Shown: positions 17,833 to 27,153 of the stretch, piece by piece | Position numbering within the stretch: position 1 is the first letter of the stretch | How the letters are laid out: each line of letters begins with the position of its first letter | NCBI RefSeq assembly: GCF_030717995.2 | Contig: NZ_CP157743.1 | Coordinates: 3,374,501 to 3,438,500, forward strand | Length of the DNA: 64,000 bases | Reading direction: 5' to 3' | Origin: Methylomarinum sp. Ch1-1 | GTDB lineage: Bacteria > Pseudomonadota > Gammaproteobacteria > Methylococcales > Methylomonadaceae | Position numbers and translations under genes: made by a program | Notes under the pieces: generated by a model | What the model was told of the DNA's origin: nothing | Database searches by the model: none | The model's input: only the letters and a program-made list of their open reading frames with translations

Positions 17833-20800
17833 ATGACCGACTTGAATTCTCATTGGCAATTCTGGATAGACCGCGGCGGCACTTTTACCGACATCATCGC
17901 CCGGTCGCCTACAGGCCGATTGATTGCGCGCAAACTATTATCAGAGCATCCGGAACGCTACCGAGATGCCGCCATTCAAGGCATCCGAGAAATATTGCAG
18001 TTAAACGATAGCGAACCGCTGGCTGAGCATATCGAAGCCGTCAAGATGGGCACGACGGTCGGCACCAATGCTTTGCTGGAAAGAAAAGGCGACGCGACCG
18101 CACTGCTCATCAGCGAAGGCTTGGGCGATTGTTTGCGCATCGCTTATCAAAATCGTCCCGATATTTTCGCATTGCATATACGCCTGCCCTCACCGCTTTA
18201 CCGTACCGTGCTCGAAATCGAGGAACGCGTCGATGTCGAAGGGAACGTGTTGCGGCCATTGAACATCGAACAAGCCCACAGACAGCTACGACGACTTTAC
18301 GACACCGGCATACGCTCCATCGCAATCGTGCTGATGCATGCCTGGCGTTTTCCAGATCACGAACGACAATTGGCGGCTATCGCGCAGCGCATCGGTTTCA
18401 GCCAGATATCGGTATCCCATCGCGTCAGCCCCTTCATGAAAATAGTCCCGCGCGGCGATACCACCGTCGTCGATGCCTATTTGTCGCCGAAACTGCGGCG
18501 CTATGTCGATCAAGTCAGCGAGGGCTTGGCAACTCAAGATCAGAGCCCTCCGCGTCTGCTGTTCATGCAATCCAATGGCGGCTTGACCGAGGCGCATCAT
18601 TTTCAGGGCAAGGACAGCATCTTGTCGGGCCCCGCCGGCGGCATCATCGGGGCGATCAAGACCATGGAGGCGGCCGGTTTCGATAAGATTATCGCCTTCG
18701 ACATGGGCGGCACCTCGACCGATGTCGCCCATTATCACGGCCAATTGGAACGCAGTGATGAAACGGAGGTTGCCGGCGTACGCATGCGCGTGCCGATGTT
18801 GAATATCCACACCGTTGCGGCCGGCGGCGGCTCGATGCTGTTTTTCGACGGCATGCGCTATCGGGTGGGTCCCGATTCGGCCGGAGCGGATCCAGGACCT
18901 GCCGCTTATCGGCGCGGCGGACCGCTAACCGTCACCGATGCCAACCTGATGCTCGGCAAATTGCCGTTGTTTCCGGCCGTGTTCGGGCCCGAAGGCGATC
19001 TTTCACTGGACAGAGAAACAGTGAAACGACTGTTCACCGAACTGGCCGCGGATATCACCGCGGCAACGAACGACCCTCGCTCGCCCGAACAAGTTGCCGA
19101 GGGTTTTCTCGATGTCGCGGTCGAAAACATGGCGACGGCGATCAAGAAGATATCGGTGCAAAAGGGCTATGATGTTTCCGCCTACACGCTTTGCTGCTAC
19201 GGCGCCGCCGGTGGCCAGCATGCCTGCAAAGTCGCAGACCGCTTGGGCATGCAGCGAATTTTTCTGCACCCTTTCTCCGGTCTGTTGTCAGCTTACGGCA
19301 TGGGCCTGGCCGATTTTAGACTGCTGAAGGATCATGCGATCGAACTGCGTTGGGACAAGGTTTGTGTTAACACGTTAAAAAATCAACGTCTGAAATTGGA
19401 GCAGTGCGGCATCGCCGAATTGAGGCCGCAGCTGACCGCGGGCGACACGATTGAATCGCAGACCCAGGTCAAGATCCGCTACCAGGGCACCGACACCTCA
19501 ATCGCCGTCGGCTTTGCCGAGTTGGAAATGATGAAGCAAGCATTCGAACAACAATATCGCCGCCATTTCGGTTTTTTATATTCGGACAAACCTTTGATCT
19601 TGGAGTCGATTTCGGTCGAAGTCATCGGCCGCTGCCCTCCCGCGACGGCTAGGTTGGCGTTCGACCAGCACCAGGACCTTGAGCCAGTCATGGTGACCTC
19701 CACGTTCACCGGCAATACCTTTCATCAAACGCCGGTGTTTCGGCGTGAAAGCCTTCCGGCAGGCGCCTTGATCAAAGGCTCGGCGATTATTCTGGAATCC
19801 ACCTCGACAATCGTCATCGAGCCCGGCTGGCAAGGCGAAATCACGGCGCAAAACAACCTGCTGCTGACCCGCTTTGAAAAACAGCGGCGGCGCCCTGTCA
19901 ACAGCGACCACGCCGATCCGGTGACACTGGAAATATTCAACAAGCTGTTCACGTCGGTCGCCGAACAGATGGGATTCGTACTGCAAAACACCGCCTATTC
20001 GGTCAACATCAAGGAACGACTGGACTTTTCCTGCGCCCTGTTCGATCAGCGTGGCCAGCTCGTCGCCAATGCCCCTCATATACCGGTGCATCTTGGTTCG
20101 ATGGGTGAAAGCGTTAAGGCTTTGCTAGCCCATCATAGGACGGAAATCAAGGCCGACGATGTCTTCATGCTCAATTCGCCTTATCATGGCGGCACTCATT
20201 TACCGGATATTACCGTCGTGACCCCGGTTTTCGATGACGCGCAGACAAAATTGTTATTTTTTGTCGCCTCCCGAGGTCACCACGCCGATGTCGGCGGCAT
20301 GACACCAGGCTCGATGCCCTCTGCCAGCCGCGACATAACACAAGAAGGCGTAATCAGCAGTGGCCTTAAGATTGTGGTTGACGGGATTTTTCAAGAACAA
20401 AAAATCAGAGACTGGCTGAACGCCTCACCTTATCCAGCCCGAAATCCAGAGCAAAACATCGCCGACCTGCAAGCGCAAATCGCCGCCAATAACAAAGGCG
20501 TCCTCGAACTGAAAAAGATGATTGATCAATACTCGCTAGAAACGGTGCAGAGCTATATGGGCCATGTGCAGACGAATGCCGAGTATTGCGTCAAAAAAGT
20601 CATAGCGACATTGAACGATGGTCATTTTGTCTATCGCACCGACCAGGGCGGCGAAATCCATGTCGAAATCCGCATCGATCAACAAAAACAAACCGCCTGC
20701 ATCGATTTTAGCGGCACCTCAGCCCAGCAACATAATAATTTCAATGCGCCGGCGGCGGTTTGCAAAGCGGCGGTCTTGTATGTATTCAGAACCCTGGTAC

Positions 20801-21450
20801 AGGATGACATTCCATTGAATGCCGGCTGCCTGAAACCGCTGCAAATCATCATTCCGGAACATTCAATGCTGAACCCCAGCCATCCTGCCGCCGTCGTGGC
20901 CGGCAATGTGGAAACCTCACAGCATATCGTCGATGCTTTATATGGCGCCTTGGGCGTATTATCAGGCAGTCAGGGGACGATGAACAACCTAAGCTTTGGT
21001 AACGAGCAGTATCAGTACTACGAAACCATTTGCGGCGGTTCCGGCGCCGGCCCGGATTTTGATGGTTGTGACGCGGTGCAAACGCACATGACCAATTCGC
21101 GGATCACCGACCCCGAGATATTGGAATGGCGCTTTCCGGTGCGCCTGGAACAGTTTTCGATACGCCCGAACAGCGGCGGCAACGGGCGAACAAAAGGCGG
21201 CAATGGGGTGATTCGGCAAATTAAATTCCTCCAGCCGATGTCCGCCAACCTGTTGAGCAGTCAGCGTTTGCGCAGTCCTGAAGGACTACAGCAGGGCGGC
21301 TCCGGCCAATCCGGCGTCAATATACTGATCACTGCCGATGGCGAACAAACCCTCTTGCCGGCCTGCGTTCATATCGACTTAAAAGCCGGCGATAGTTTGA
21401 GAATCGAAACACCGGGCGGCGGCGGTTTCGGCCAGGAACGATGTTTATAA
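17833..21450 (+). CDS. 5-oxoprolinase (hydantoinase A/B fusion)
   Basis: About 1205 residues, the full length of the fused ATP-dependent 5-oxoprolinase. The HyuA-like half starts [15 protein letters not shown] (ASKHA ATPase fold), with [27 protein letters not shown] and the [13 protein letters not shown] region; the HyuB-like half starts near [20 protein letters not shown] and has [17 protein letters not shown]. It opens 5-oxoproline to glutamate using ATP, in glutathione salvage. Hydantoin or N-methylhydantoin hydrolases are related, but the fused form favours oxoprolinase. The ATG at 17833 is preferred to a TTG three bases earlier. The ceramidase-like gene follows after 25 bases and may share the transcript. 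Confidence 0.92.
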   Translation: MTDLNSHWQFWIDRGGTFTDIIARSPTGRLIARKLLSEHPERYRDAAIQGIREILQLNDSEPLAEHIEAVKMGTTVGTNALLERKGDATALLISEGLGDCLRIAYQNRPDIFALHIRLPSPLYRTVLEIEERVDVEGNVLRPLNIEQAHRQLRRLYDTGIRSIAIVLMHAWRFPDHERQLAAIAQRIGFSQISVSHRVSPFMKIVPRGDTTVVDAYLSPKLRRYVDQVSEGLATQDQSPPRLLFMQSNGGLTEAHHFQGKDSILSGPAGGIIGAIKTMEAAGFDKIIAFDMGGTSTDVAHYHGQLERSDETEVAGVRMRVPMLNIHTVAAGGGSMLFFDGMRYRVGPDSAGADPGPAAYRRGGPLTVTDANLMLGKLPLFPAVFGPEGDLSLDRETVKRLFTELAADITAATNDPRSPEQVAEGFLDVAVENMATAIKKISVQKGYDVSAYTLCCYGAAGGQHACKVADRLGMQRIFLHPFSGLLSAYGMGLADFRLLKDHAIELRWDKVCVNTLKNQRLKLEQCGIAELRPQLTAGDTIESQTQVKIRYQGTDTSIAVGFAELEMMKQAFEQQYRRHFGFLYSDKPLILESISVEVIGRCPPATARLAFDQHQDLEPVMVTSTFTGNTFHQTPVFRRESLPAGALIKGSAIILESTSTIVIEPGWQGEITAQNNLLLTRFEKQRRRPVNSDHADPVTLEIFNKLFTSVAEQMGFVLQNTAYSVNIKERLDFSCALFDQRGQLVANAPHIPVHLGSMGESVKALLAHHRTEIKADDVFMLNSPYHGGTHLPDITVVTPVFDDAQTKLLFFVASRGHHADVGGMTPGSMPSASRDITQEGVISSGLKIVVDGIFQEQKIRDWLNASPYPARNPEQNIADLQAQIAANNKGVLELKKMIDQYSLETVQSYMGHVQTNAEYCVKKVIATLNDGHFVYRTDQGGEIHVEIRIDQQKQTACIDFSGTSAQQHNNFNAPAAVCKAAVLYVFRTLVQDDIPLNAGCLKPLQIIIPEHSMLNPSHPAAVVAGNVETSQHIVDALYGALGVLSGSQGTMNNLSFGNEQYQYYETICGGSGAGPDFDGCDAVQTHMTNSRITDPEILEWRFPVRLEQFSIRPNSGGNGRTKGGNGVIRQIKFLQPMSANLLSSQRLRSPEGLQQGGSGQSGVNILITADGEQTLLPACVHIDLKAGDSLRIETPGGGGFGQERCL

Positions 21451-21475
21451 CTGAGAACAAAAAAGCGGATAAAAC

Positions 21476-22126
21476 ATGATCGACCTCTACTGCGAGCGCC
21501 TGGATGCAGGATTCTGGGCCGAACCCTTCAACGCCCTCAGCAATGCCATTTTTCTGATAGCGGCATGGTTTGCATGGCGCCTAAGCAAGCGCAGCGCTGA
21601 ACCGTCGCTAACTATCAAACTGTTAGTTTTGCTGATTGCCAGCATCGGCGTGGGCAGCTTTATTTTCCATACTTTCGCGACCCGCTGGTCGATGATCCTG
21701 GACCTGTTGCCGATATTGTTATTTCAACTGACTTTTTTCTGGATATACAGCCAGAAAGTCATGAGTTTTGAAAAACGCCAATCCGCGCTGCTGCTGACGG
21801 TTTATCTGCTGTCCATAGTGCTAGGCGGGCGCTTCCCCGAATTTTTTAACGGCTCGTTGATTTATCTGCCGGCACTGTTGTTGTTATTGTCGCTGGGAGT
21901 GTTTCATTATCTGCAGCATAAACAGGAGCGCTATATACTGCTCGGCGTCTCCGGGCTATTCATGCTGTCTTTGGCGTTTCGAACGTTGGATGCCGAGATC
22001 TGTCCGCAGTTTCCGTTAGGCACCCATTTTTTATGGCATCTCAGTTGCGGCGTCATCGTCTATTTGTCGGCTAGAGCCTTGCTGATTAACGTCGACCCAA
22101 GTGGAAAAAACATAAAAACCCAGTGA
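21476..22126 (+). CDS. Ceramidase-family (CREST) membrane hydrolase
   Basis: A 216-residue protein with about seven hydrophobic helices. It has the family's metal-site pattern: IDLYCE at the start, EPFNALSN, FIFHTFATRWSMILDLLPIL, and late GTHFLWHLSCG. These Ser/Asp/His positions define alkaline ceramidases and relatives (PF05875). It probably cleaves an amide in a lipid within the inner membrane; bacterial members are poorly characterised. It follows the 5-oxoprolinase gene by 25 bases. Why an oxoprolinase and a lipid amidase would be paired is unclear. Confidence 0.85.
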   Translation: MIDLYCERLDAGFWAEPFNALSNAIFLIAAWFAWRLSKRSAEPSLTIKLLVLLIASIGVGSFIFHTFATRWSMILDLLPILLFQLTFFWIYSQKVMSFEKRQSALLLTVYLLSIVLGGRFPEFFNGSLIYLPALLLLLSLGVFHYLQHKQERYILLGVSGLFMLSLAFRTLDAEICPQFPLGTHFLWHLSCGVIVYLSARALLINVDPSGKNIKTQ

Positions 22127-22278
22127 ACTACTCGGAATATGGCGAGTCTATAAGAACGGAGATAGTATAACCGGTCATGCTGCCGATTACCGATAATCCA
22201 ATCGAGACATTGATCATCAATGCTATGACTCTAGAGAGTCAACTGGCTTTATCAGTATAAAGTGGCACGACCGGTCTT

Positions 22279-22545
22279 TCATTCACCCAATTGCTCGGAT
22301 AAGCGTTTGTAGGCTTCCTTGAGTTCATCCCCAATCACTTTAGTGGCGTGTATCAGCTCGGCGCTCGCTTCTTGATTTTCATCATTGATAACCCCCAACT
22401 TATCGATAAATTGCGCCCATTTCGGCTCCGCTTTATGCCACTGATCCTTGACATCCATGCCGGCCAGATGAAGTTGGAGTTCAATTTCGTCACGCTGCTT
22501 TTGTAGTGCGTGCAACAACGCATTCAATTCATTTTCGAGAGCCAT
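22279..22545 (-). CDS. Small helical protein, unknown function
   Basis: 88 residues, no signal peptide or membrane segment, strongly helical with heptads (MALENELNALLHALQKQRDEIELQLHLAG and a second helix towards LKEAYKRLSEQLGE). It resembles small coiled-coil proteins of unknown role. An AGGAA ribosome site lies just ahead of the ATG. It starts 15 bases after the stop of the tandem-repeat gene on the same strand, so the two may form an operon. I cannot assign a function. Confidence 0.7.
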   Translation of the reverse strand: MALENELNALLHALQKQRDEIELQLHLAGMDVKDQWHKAEPKWAQFIDKLGVINDENQEASAELIHATKVIGDELKEAYKRLSEQLGE

Positions 22546-22560
22546 CAGTCAATTCCTCTT

Positions 22561-22992
22561 CTAAGCCTGATTTTCTAACATGCCGTCAATGACATGGGTA
22601 TTCATTCTTTGCGGCCGCTCACGACGTCCTGTCTCCCGCGGCACTTGCACATCCGTATGCATCGGCCGCATCCAACGCCCTTTCTCCCGCGGCACTTGCA
22701 CATCCGTATGCATCGGCCGCATCCAACGCCCTTTCTCCCGCGGCACTTGCACATCCGTATGCATCGGCCGCATCCAACGTCCTGTCTCCCGCGGCACTTG
22801 CACATCCGTATGCATCGGCCGCATCCAACGCCCTGTCTCCCGCGGCACTTGCACATCCGTATGCATCGACCGCATCCAACGCCCTGTCTCCCGCGGCACT
22901 TGCACATCCGTATGCATCGACCGCATCCAACGCCCTGTCTCCCGCGGCACTTGCAATTCCTTATGCGGCGGACCCTTCCGACGCAGTGTCAT
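22561..22992 (-). CDS. Tandem-repeat protein (17-residue units), unknown function
   Basis: A 143-residue frame: a unique N-terminus (MTLRRKGPPHKELQ), six perfect or near-perfect 17-residue units VPRETGRWMRPMHTDVQ plus a seventh that breaks down to ETGRRERPQR, and a unique tail ending MLENQA. Unit changes are few (T/K at position 5, S/P at 11). The composition is basic, with conserved Trp, two Met and His per unit. Because 51 is a multiple of 3, other frames are also open, including a Cys-rich one (MCKCRGRQGVGCGRC), so the coding frame is not proven. This frame is favoured by its unique ends and by the same-strand gene 15 bases downstream. No clear ribosome site; a mobile element now lies 23 bases upstream. 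No homologue recognised. Confidence 0.5.
   Translation of the reverse strand: MTLRRKGPPHKELQVPRETGRWMRSMHTDVQVPRETGRWMRSMHTDVQVPRETGRWMRPMHTDVQVPRETGRWMRPMHTDVQVPREKGRWMRPMHTDVQVPREKGRWMRPMHTDVQVPRETGRRERPQRMNTHVIDGMLENQA
22629..22954. repeat. 51-bp tandem repeat, six full copies plus a partial
   Basis: Units start at 22629, 22680, 22731, 22782, 22833 and 22884, with a partial from 22935. Each contains GGCACTTGCACATCCGTATG. Differences are single bases (T/G at position 3, G/A in the GGCCGC segment, one C/T). Direct head-to-tail arrangement with no spacers rules out CRISPR. Such near-identity points to recent expansion or homogenisation. Confidence 0.95.
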
Positions 22993-23015
22993 AGGCCGGA
23001 TAGGAAAATTTATTG

Positions 23016-23242
23016 GTAACTATTCAGTATCTTTCAGGTCTTAGGCAGTAGGTCATTGATTTCTCGGGACGCGTTCACCCAGCACCTAAATACCCTAGGT
23101 TATTGGCTATGATTAATAATCTTCGTTAATTTAGGTGCTGGGTGAATACATCCCTGTAAGCTCTGACTGCAACGTCCTGTTGCAGACAGCCCGGAAAATC
23201 AATAACCTACTCCCTTTGATAAAACTACGCTGAATAATTACA
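23016..23242. mobile_element. Non-autonomous element, 227 bp, with 8-bp target duplication ATTTATTG
   Basis: Ends are GTAACTATTCAGTAT and the inverse (reverse complement GTAATTATTCAGCGT). Perfect flanking repeats ATTTATTG lie at 23008-23015 and 23243-23250. It contains the 18-bp inverted repeat (23074-23091 and 23129-23146) and a CGTCCTGTTGCAGACAGCC segment shared with the 377-bp copy. Inserted just upstream of the tandem-repeat gene, it may have displaced that gene's promoter. Confidence 0.9.
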
Positions 23243-23257
23243 TTTATTGATTCTTTG

Positions 23258-23752
23258 CTATTTGAGCAATTCGGGAAACGGCTTGAAGTCTTCGGTGTGA
23301 TGTTGCTTGCACGTACGGAAACGATATTGCCGCCCTTCAATCACCGCATCAATTACTTCCAGATTACGCGTGCGACTGCAACGACTACCCTTGGCCGTCG
23401 CGCTCTGACATTGCTCGGCATCTTTCGCTAAATCAATAACATCTTGCTTGGCAGCGGGCGCCGGCTGCGCTACCTGAGCAGGCTTAGTCTCTTTCGCCGG
23501 CTTCGCTGCCTGGGCAGACTTAGCCTCTTTTTTCACGGCGCCCTCTTCATGATGATGTGCTTCGCCATGAGGTTCTGGGGTCGCCTCGGCGATCAGTTTT
23601 TTTCTAAAAATCAATAACACCGCAAACAATAGCACTAAAGATCCATAGCCTGATGACGCCGATTCCTCAAACTCTTCGGCAAAGGCCAAGCCGCAATAAA
23701 AATAAAGCGCCGACACAGTCAATAAAGGATTGAAGAGTTTTTTTATTTTCAT
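23258..23752 (-). CDS. Secreted/membrane-anchored protein with C-terminal Cys/His motif
   Basis: From this ATG (GAGG 9 bases upstream) the 164-residue product has a signal-like N-terminus MKIKKLFNPLLTVSALYFYC...AFA, a short hydrophobic segment GSLVLLFAVLLIF followed by RKK, a low-complexity Ala/Lys/Pro linker (about residues 75-110), and a C-terminal domain with CQSATAKGSRC and RTCKQHHTEDF. The C-X9-C...C-X2-H arrangement suggests a small metal-binding module, as seen in zinc-ribbon-like tails. A histidine cluster HGEAHHHEE precedes the linker. No function is known. An ATG 15 codons upstream lacks a ribosome site. Confidence 0.65.
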   Translation of the reverse strand: MKIKKLFNPLLTVSALYFYCGLAFAEEFEESASSGYGSLVLLFAVLLIFRKKLIAEATPEPHGEAHHHEEGAVKKEAKSAQAAKPAKETKPAQVAQPAPAAKQDVIDLAKDAEQCQSATAKGSRCSRTRNLEVIDAVIEGRQYRFRTCKQHHTEDFKPFPELLK

Positions 23753-24008
23753 TATTTTTTCCTCTTTATAGTTATAAGACTCGATTCTGCTGTTCATTAT
23801 TACAATACCGATTGTCCATCAATTCAAGTGTACATCGACTAAAGTTGCATTTAATGCAGCGCTCGGCTTGGCGCATAAACAAAACGATCGACCTCAGACT
23901 CGACTCCAATAGTATGTCGTAGTCGACGTCGCGCCCAGTCGTATGAACCTTATCGAATCCTTCTCAAGGATACAAGCACACGCTAGGGAAATGCGGATTA
24001 AGTCCATC

Positions 24009-24668
24009 TCAGGATTTCTCGGCAGTTTTGGCGGCGCCTTCATCTACTTCCCTAACGCAATCTTGTGATGTTGCGATTGCGTCTTGTTGCTGCAGTTGAT
24101 CGAGCTCATTCAAGGTGTTGATATTGATAAAAATATCCGGCTCGTCGCTGAAGTCGACCCTGACCATACTATGTTGTTGCAACCAGCGCTCTACCTTTCG
24201 CTCGCCGCGCTGCAAATACTTTTCGAGACTGCCCTTTAACGAAGTTCGCAACGCCAAAAAAACAGGATGGAGACGCTCACCGTCACACGCAACGGCGATA
24301 TCGGCATCAACAGCCGCCCGGCGGGCCAGCAATTTATGCAAATGCTCAGCCTTGACTAACGGCGTATCGCACGGCGTCACCAACAGGATCTCCGTATCGG
24401 CGGCGCTCATCGCCGCCAATATCCCGGCCAGCGGCCCTTCGAAATTTCCGTTGAGATCTGAGATCACCGGGTAACCGAAAGCCTGGTATTGCTCGATATT
24501 ACGGTTGGCGTTGATCATGACATCGTCCGCCACCGCCGACAGCGCCCACAAGGCGTAATTGACCAGCGCTTGATGACGATAAAGCACCAGCCCCTTATCC
24601 TGTCGTCCCATGCGCCGCGCCATCCCGCCCGCCAACACAACACCGGTGACTTTGTTTTGCTTGCTCAT
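24009..24668 (-). CDS. mobA: Molybdenum cofactor guanylyltransferase
   Basis: 219 residues with the nucleotidyltransferase signature VTGVVLAGGMARRMGRQDKGLVLY, FEGPLAGILAAM and the metal-binding VTPCDTPLV. MobA couples GMP to molybdopterin to form the bis-MGD cofactor of DMSO-reductase-type enzymes. A tail of about 25 residues after the core is longer than usual and of unknown meaning. The start is 17 bases from the divergent DUF302 gene. The molybdate transporter and its ModE regulator lie 14 kb away in this window; no molybdoenzyme is present. Confidence 0.93.
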   Translation of the reverse strand: MSKQNKVTGVVLAGGMARRMGRQDKGLVLYRHQALVNYALWALSAVADDVMINANRNIEQYQAFGYPVISDLNGNFEGPLAGILAAMSAADTEILLVTPCDTPLVKAEHLHKLLARRAAVDADIAVACDGERLHPVFLALRTSLKGSLEKYLQRGERKVERWLQQHSMVRVDFSDEPDIFININTLNELDQLQQQDAIATSQDCVREVDEGAAKTAEKS

Positions 24669-24685
24669 AGTGATAAGCTTTATGG

Positions 24686-25150
24686 ATGTTAAAGAAGATG
24701 ATTATTGTCGCAAGCCTGCTGTTTATTGCAAGCTGCGCCACGCAACGCTCGCAACCCGACAGTCAGTTGGTTCATTATTATCAGGCCGAAACCCAAAAAC
24801 CCTATGATGACGTGCTGGCCGAACTGGAGATTGCGATTACCGAACATAATTTCCGCATCACCGGCCACAGTCGGGTTGGCAAGGTGATACGGGAAAGAGG
24901 TTCGGCCAATTTTCCTGAATTCGACACGATACAATTTTGTAATCTGACTCACGCCAAGGCCCTGCTGGAAATGTCCCCCCATGCCGTCATCCACATGCCA
25001 TGCAATGTCGTGACCTATCAGATTGACGGCAAGACCCTCATCAAGACTCACTTATTGCCGATCGACAGCGACAACGACGCGCTCAATGATTTCGCCGCCA
25101 AAATGAACCAAACGCTTAAAGACATTGTCGACTTTGCAGCCGAACAATAG
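24686..25150 (+). CDS. DUF302 domain lipoprotein
   Basis: 154 residues. The N-terminus MLKKMIIVASLLFIASC is a lipoprotein signal with the lipobox IASC, so the mature protein would be a lipid-anchored periplasmic or outer-membrane protein. The rest follows the DUF302 pattern: PYDDVLAELEIAITEHNFRITG, then FCNLTHAKALLEMSPHAVIHMPCNVVTY. DUF302 has an alpha/beta fold of unclear function, sometimes linked with redox or sulfur chemistry. Met5 is an alternative start with AAAGAAG directly before it. It is divergent from mobA with only 17 bases between. Confidence 0.85.
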   Translation: MLKKMIIVASLLFIASCATQRSQPDSQLVHYYQAETQKPYDDVLAELEIAITEHNFRITGHSRVGKVIRERGSANFPEFDTIQFCNLTHAKALLEMSPHAVIHMPCNVVTYQIDGKTLIKTHLLPIDSDNDALNDFAAKMNQTLKDIVDFAAEQ

Positions 25151-25359
25151 TCAAACTTTATCACCGAACATCAAGATTTAATTACTCCTTAGCCCGATTT
25201 TTCAGAAAACCATTCAGATACAAACTGTACCAGGAAAACATGTCCCACATTAATCCTCATGCATGGGTTTTTAATACTTATTTCAAAGACCAAGGTCGCC
25301 TTTGTGAAATATCCGGGTTAGGAGCATAATATACACTTTTCGAATATAGGGAATAACGA

Positions 25360-25746
25360 ATGAGAGTTATCAAGCAAAAAATGGTAATCGCCGCGGCGAT
25401 GTTAACGATCCTGAGCGCCTGCAGCACGACCCAGGAAAAAGTCGAACAGGAGGTCAGCTATCTCAATCAGTATCCGACTCGCGATCGGGTGGAGTATGTG
25501 TTGCAATGCGTCGCCAAACATGGCGGACTGACCTATATCAATCAATACGCCTGTGGCTGTAAGATAGACAAGATTGCCGAAAAACTGACCTTCGAAGAAT
25601 ATGAAGCGGCGACGACTTACGGTTTCATGCGTAAAACGCCTGGTGAGAAAGGCGGTGCGTTCCGCGACCCGAAAGAGTCTAAAAGTCTGAAAAAGCGCTT
25701 AGAAGAAGCGGAGGCCTATGCCGAAAGAATGTGTTTTGTAAAATAA
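25360..25746 (+). CDS. Small Cys-containing lipoprotein, unknown function
   Basis: 128 residues with a lipoprotein signal ending LSAC (lipid Cys at about residue 21). The mature part has four conserved-looking cysteines: C in VLQCVAKHGG, the pair CGC in INQYACGCKIDKIA, and one near the C-terminus (RMCFVK). These could form disulfides in the periplasm. I do not recognise the family. It lies between the DUF302 gene and a mobile element; its upstream 209 bases hold no other gene. Confidence 0.75.
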   Translation: MRVIKQKMVIAAAMLTILSACSTTQEKVEQEVSYLNQYPTRDRVEYVLQCVAKHGGLTYINQYACGCKIDKIAEKLTFEEYEAATTYGFMRKTPGEKGGAFRDPKESKSLKKRLEEAEAYAERMCFVK

Positions 25747-25822
25747 ATGCCGTAGGAGACCCGTCCTCGAGCCGAATGAAGCTTTGCGCGCCCGAGGACG
25801 GCGCTTTCGGCGTTGTGATTAA

Positions 25823-26212
25823 CCTGAGTTCGGGTTAAGAAACCAGCCTGTATCAGGTAGCTCTTCCAGAAGACGCCGTTCACCCAGCACCTAAATAAAC
25901 GAAGATGATTTATCGCAGCCATTAGCCTATGGAATTTAGGTGCTGGGTGAATACGTCCATGGCAGCTAACAGCTCCTGCTTACCGCTGCACCTACACGTC
26001 CTTGTGCGGCGTAGGCTTGAGCGCGGCATCTGACCGCCAGGGATGGTGGAAATGCCGATTTTGCAGGTAGAAAATTACTCCTGCATTTTCTACATTTCCG
26101 CCTTCCTTGGCGGTCAGAACAAAAATCGGCCATGCCGCGCACACTTCTTCCAGAGCGACCTGATACCGTCTTAACCGTCTGGAATATAAGATTATCTTAT
26201 CCCGAATTGAGG
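25823..26212. mobile_element. Composite palindromic element, 390 bp, with 10-bp target duplication TTGTGATTAA
   Basis: Outer ends CCTGAGTTCGGGTTAAGA and the inverse (reverse complement CCTCAATTCGGGATAAGA) differ from the GTAAYTATTCAG family. Perfect direct repeats TTGTGATTAA lie at 25813-25822 and 26213-26222. Inside are the same 18-bp inverted repeat (25879-25896 and 25934-25951) and the same CGCCTTCCTTGGCGGTCAG module as in the 377-bp element. It fills the 538-base gap 25747-26284, which has no gene. Confidence 0.8.
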
Positions 26213-26284
26213 TTGTGATTAATTGTTATGCTCGTAGCGCCGCTTAGCCTAAGTGATGATGAATGGCAACAATGGGAACGCCCA

Positions 26285-27148
26285 TCAATGAAACTTTTTG
26301 TTGGGCGACACCAACTCAAACACCTGAGAAAACTCATCGGCGGCCTGCTCGGCGACCGACACGATCTGTTCTTCGCTCAAGCGCATCATCGACAAGCCGC
26401 GACCCTTAAAATTAGCGGCCGTCACCTCCGGAGACTCGCTGTATTCGGCCGCGTCGACTAAACGCACCGCCAACGACAACAAATAGGCGTCCAGCCTATG
26501 GACCTGCGCCAATTGAGGATCCAGATAACAGCCTATCGCTTCAGACAGTGATTCCGGCAAGCCCCAAGCTTTTATCAGCTCGCTTCCCACCTCGGCATGA
26601 TTGAAACCAATAATTTCCTGCTCCAAACCGGCGACTTTGCTTCTATCATTGCCCGCCGCCAACAATACATTCAGCGATTCCTTCGGCATTTGCTGATAAA
26701 GCACCAGCGAACCGATATTATGCAAAAGACCGGTCAGGAACAAGCGCTCACAATGCAGCACCGCACTGGCCTTGGCCAATAGCTTGCAAACTACGCCACA
26801 ATGCACGCTGCGCATCCAAAACGCAGTCATATCGACCAATTCCGCAGGAATATGTCTGAAATTATCGACCACGGTCGTGGCAAGAACCAAATTCTTCAGC
26901 TCCCCAAGGCCCACGACGACAACCGCTCTGGAGACTGTATCGATTTTTGCCTGAAAACCGTAAAAAGGGCTGTTGACGACCTTCAGTAAACGTGCACTCA
27001 AGGCCGGATCTTTGCTGACGACCCGACCAATCTCCTCGATGGAGAACTTAGGATCGTTAATCATTTCATTGATTTGAAAATAAATGTCGGGGAGGGAAAA
27101 CAGCTCAATGCTATCTTCGACCAGAGACCGGGGCGTCAATTGAGCCAT
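26285..27148 (-). CDS. HDOD domain protein
   Basis: 287 residues. HDOD hallmarks are VVSKDPALSARLLKVVNSPFYG near residue 45, VGLGELKNLVLATTV, SVHCGVVCKLLA and LTGLLHNIGSLVLYQQMP, with the HD-like catalytic histidines and aspartates mostly degenerate as usual for the family. HDOD proteins act in signalling, often in motility, competence or stress control, without known enzymatic activity. It is the last gene of the eight-gene minus-strand operon beginning with dusA, 5 bases after the lytic transglycosylase gene. Confidence 0.9.
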   Translation of the reverse strand: MAQLTPRSLVEDSIELFSLPDIYFQINEMINDPKFSIEEIGRVVSKDPALSARLLKVVNSPFYGFQAKIDTVSRAVVVVGLGELKNLVLATTVVDNFRHIPAELVDMTAFWMRSVHCGVVCKLLAKASAVLHCERLFLTGLLHNIGSLVLYQQMPKESLNVLLAAGNDRSKVAGLEQEIIGFNHAEVGSELIKAWGLPESLSEAIGCYLDPQLAQVHRLDAYLLSLAVRLVDAAEYSESPEVTAANFKGRGLSMMRLSEEQIVSVAEQAADEFSQVFELVSPNKKFH

Positions 27149-27153
27149 GTGCT

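Noticed and set aside
22629-22954. Tandem 51-bp units as a CRISPR array
   Set aside because: Units are contiguous with no spacers, and no cas gene is present.
22580-23044. Plus-strand and Cys-rich alternative frames across the 51-bp repeats as separate genes
   Set aside because: All frames are open only because the repeat length is a multiple of three. They lack partner genes, and the plus-strand frames run into the mobile element.
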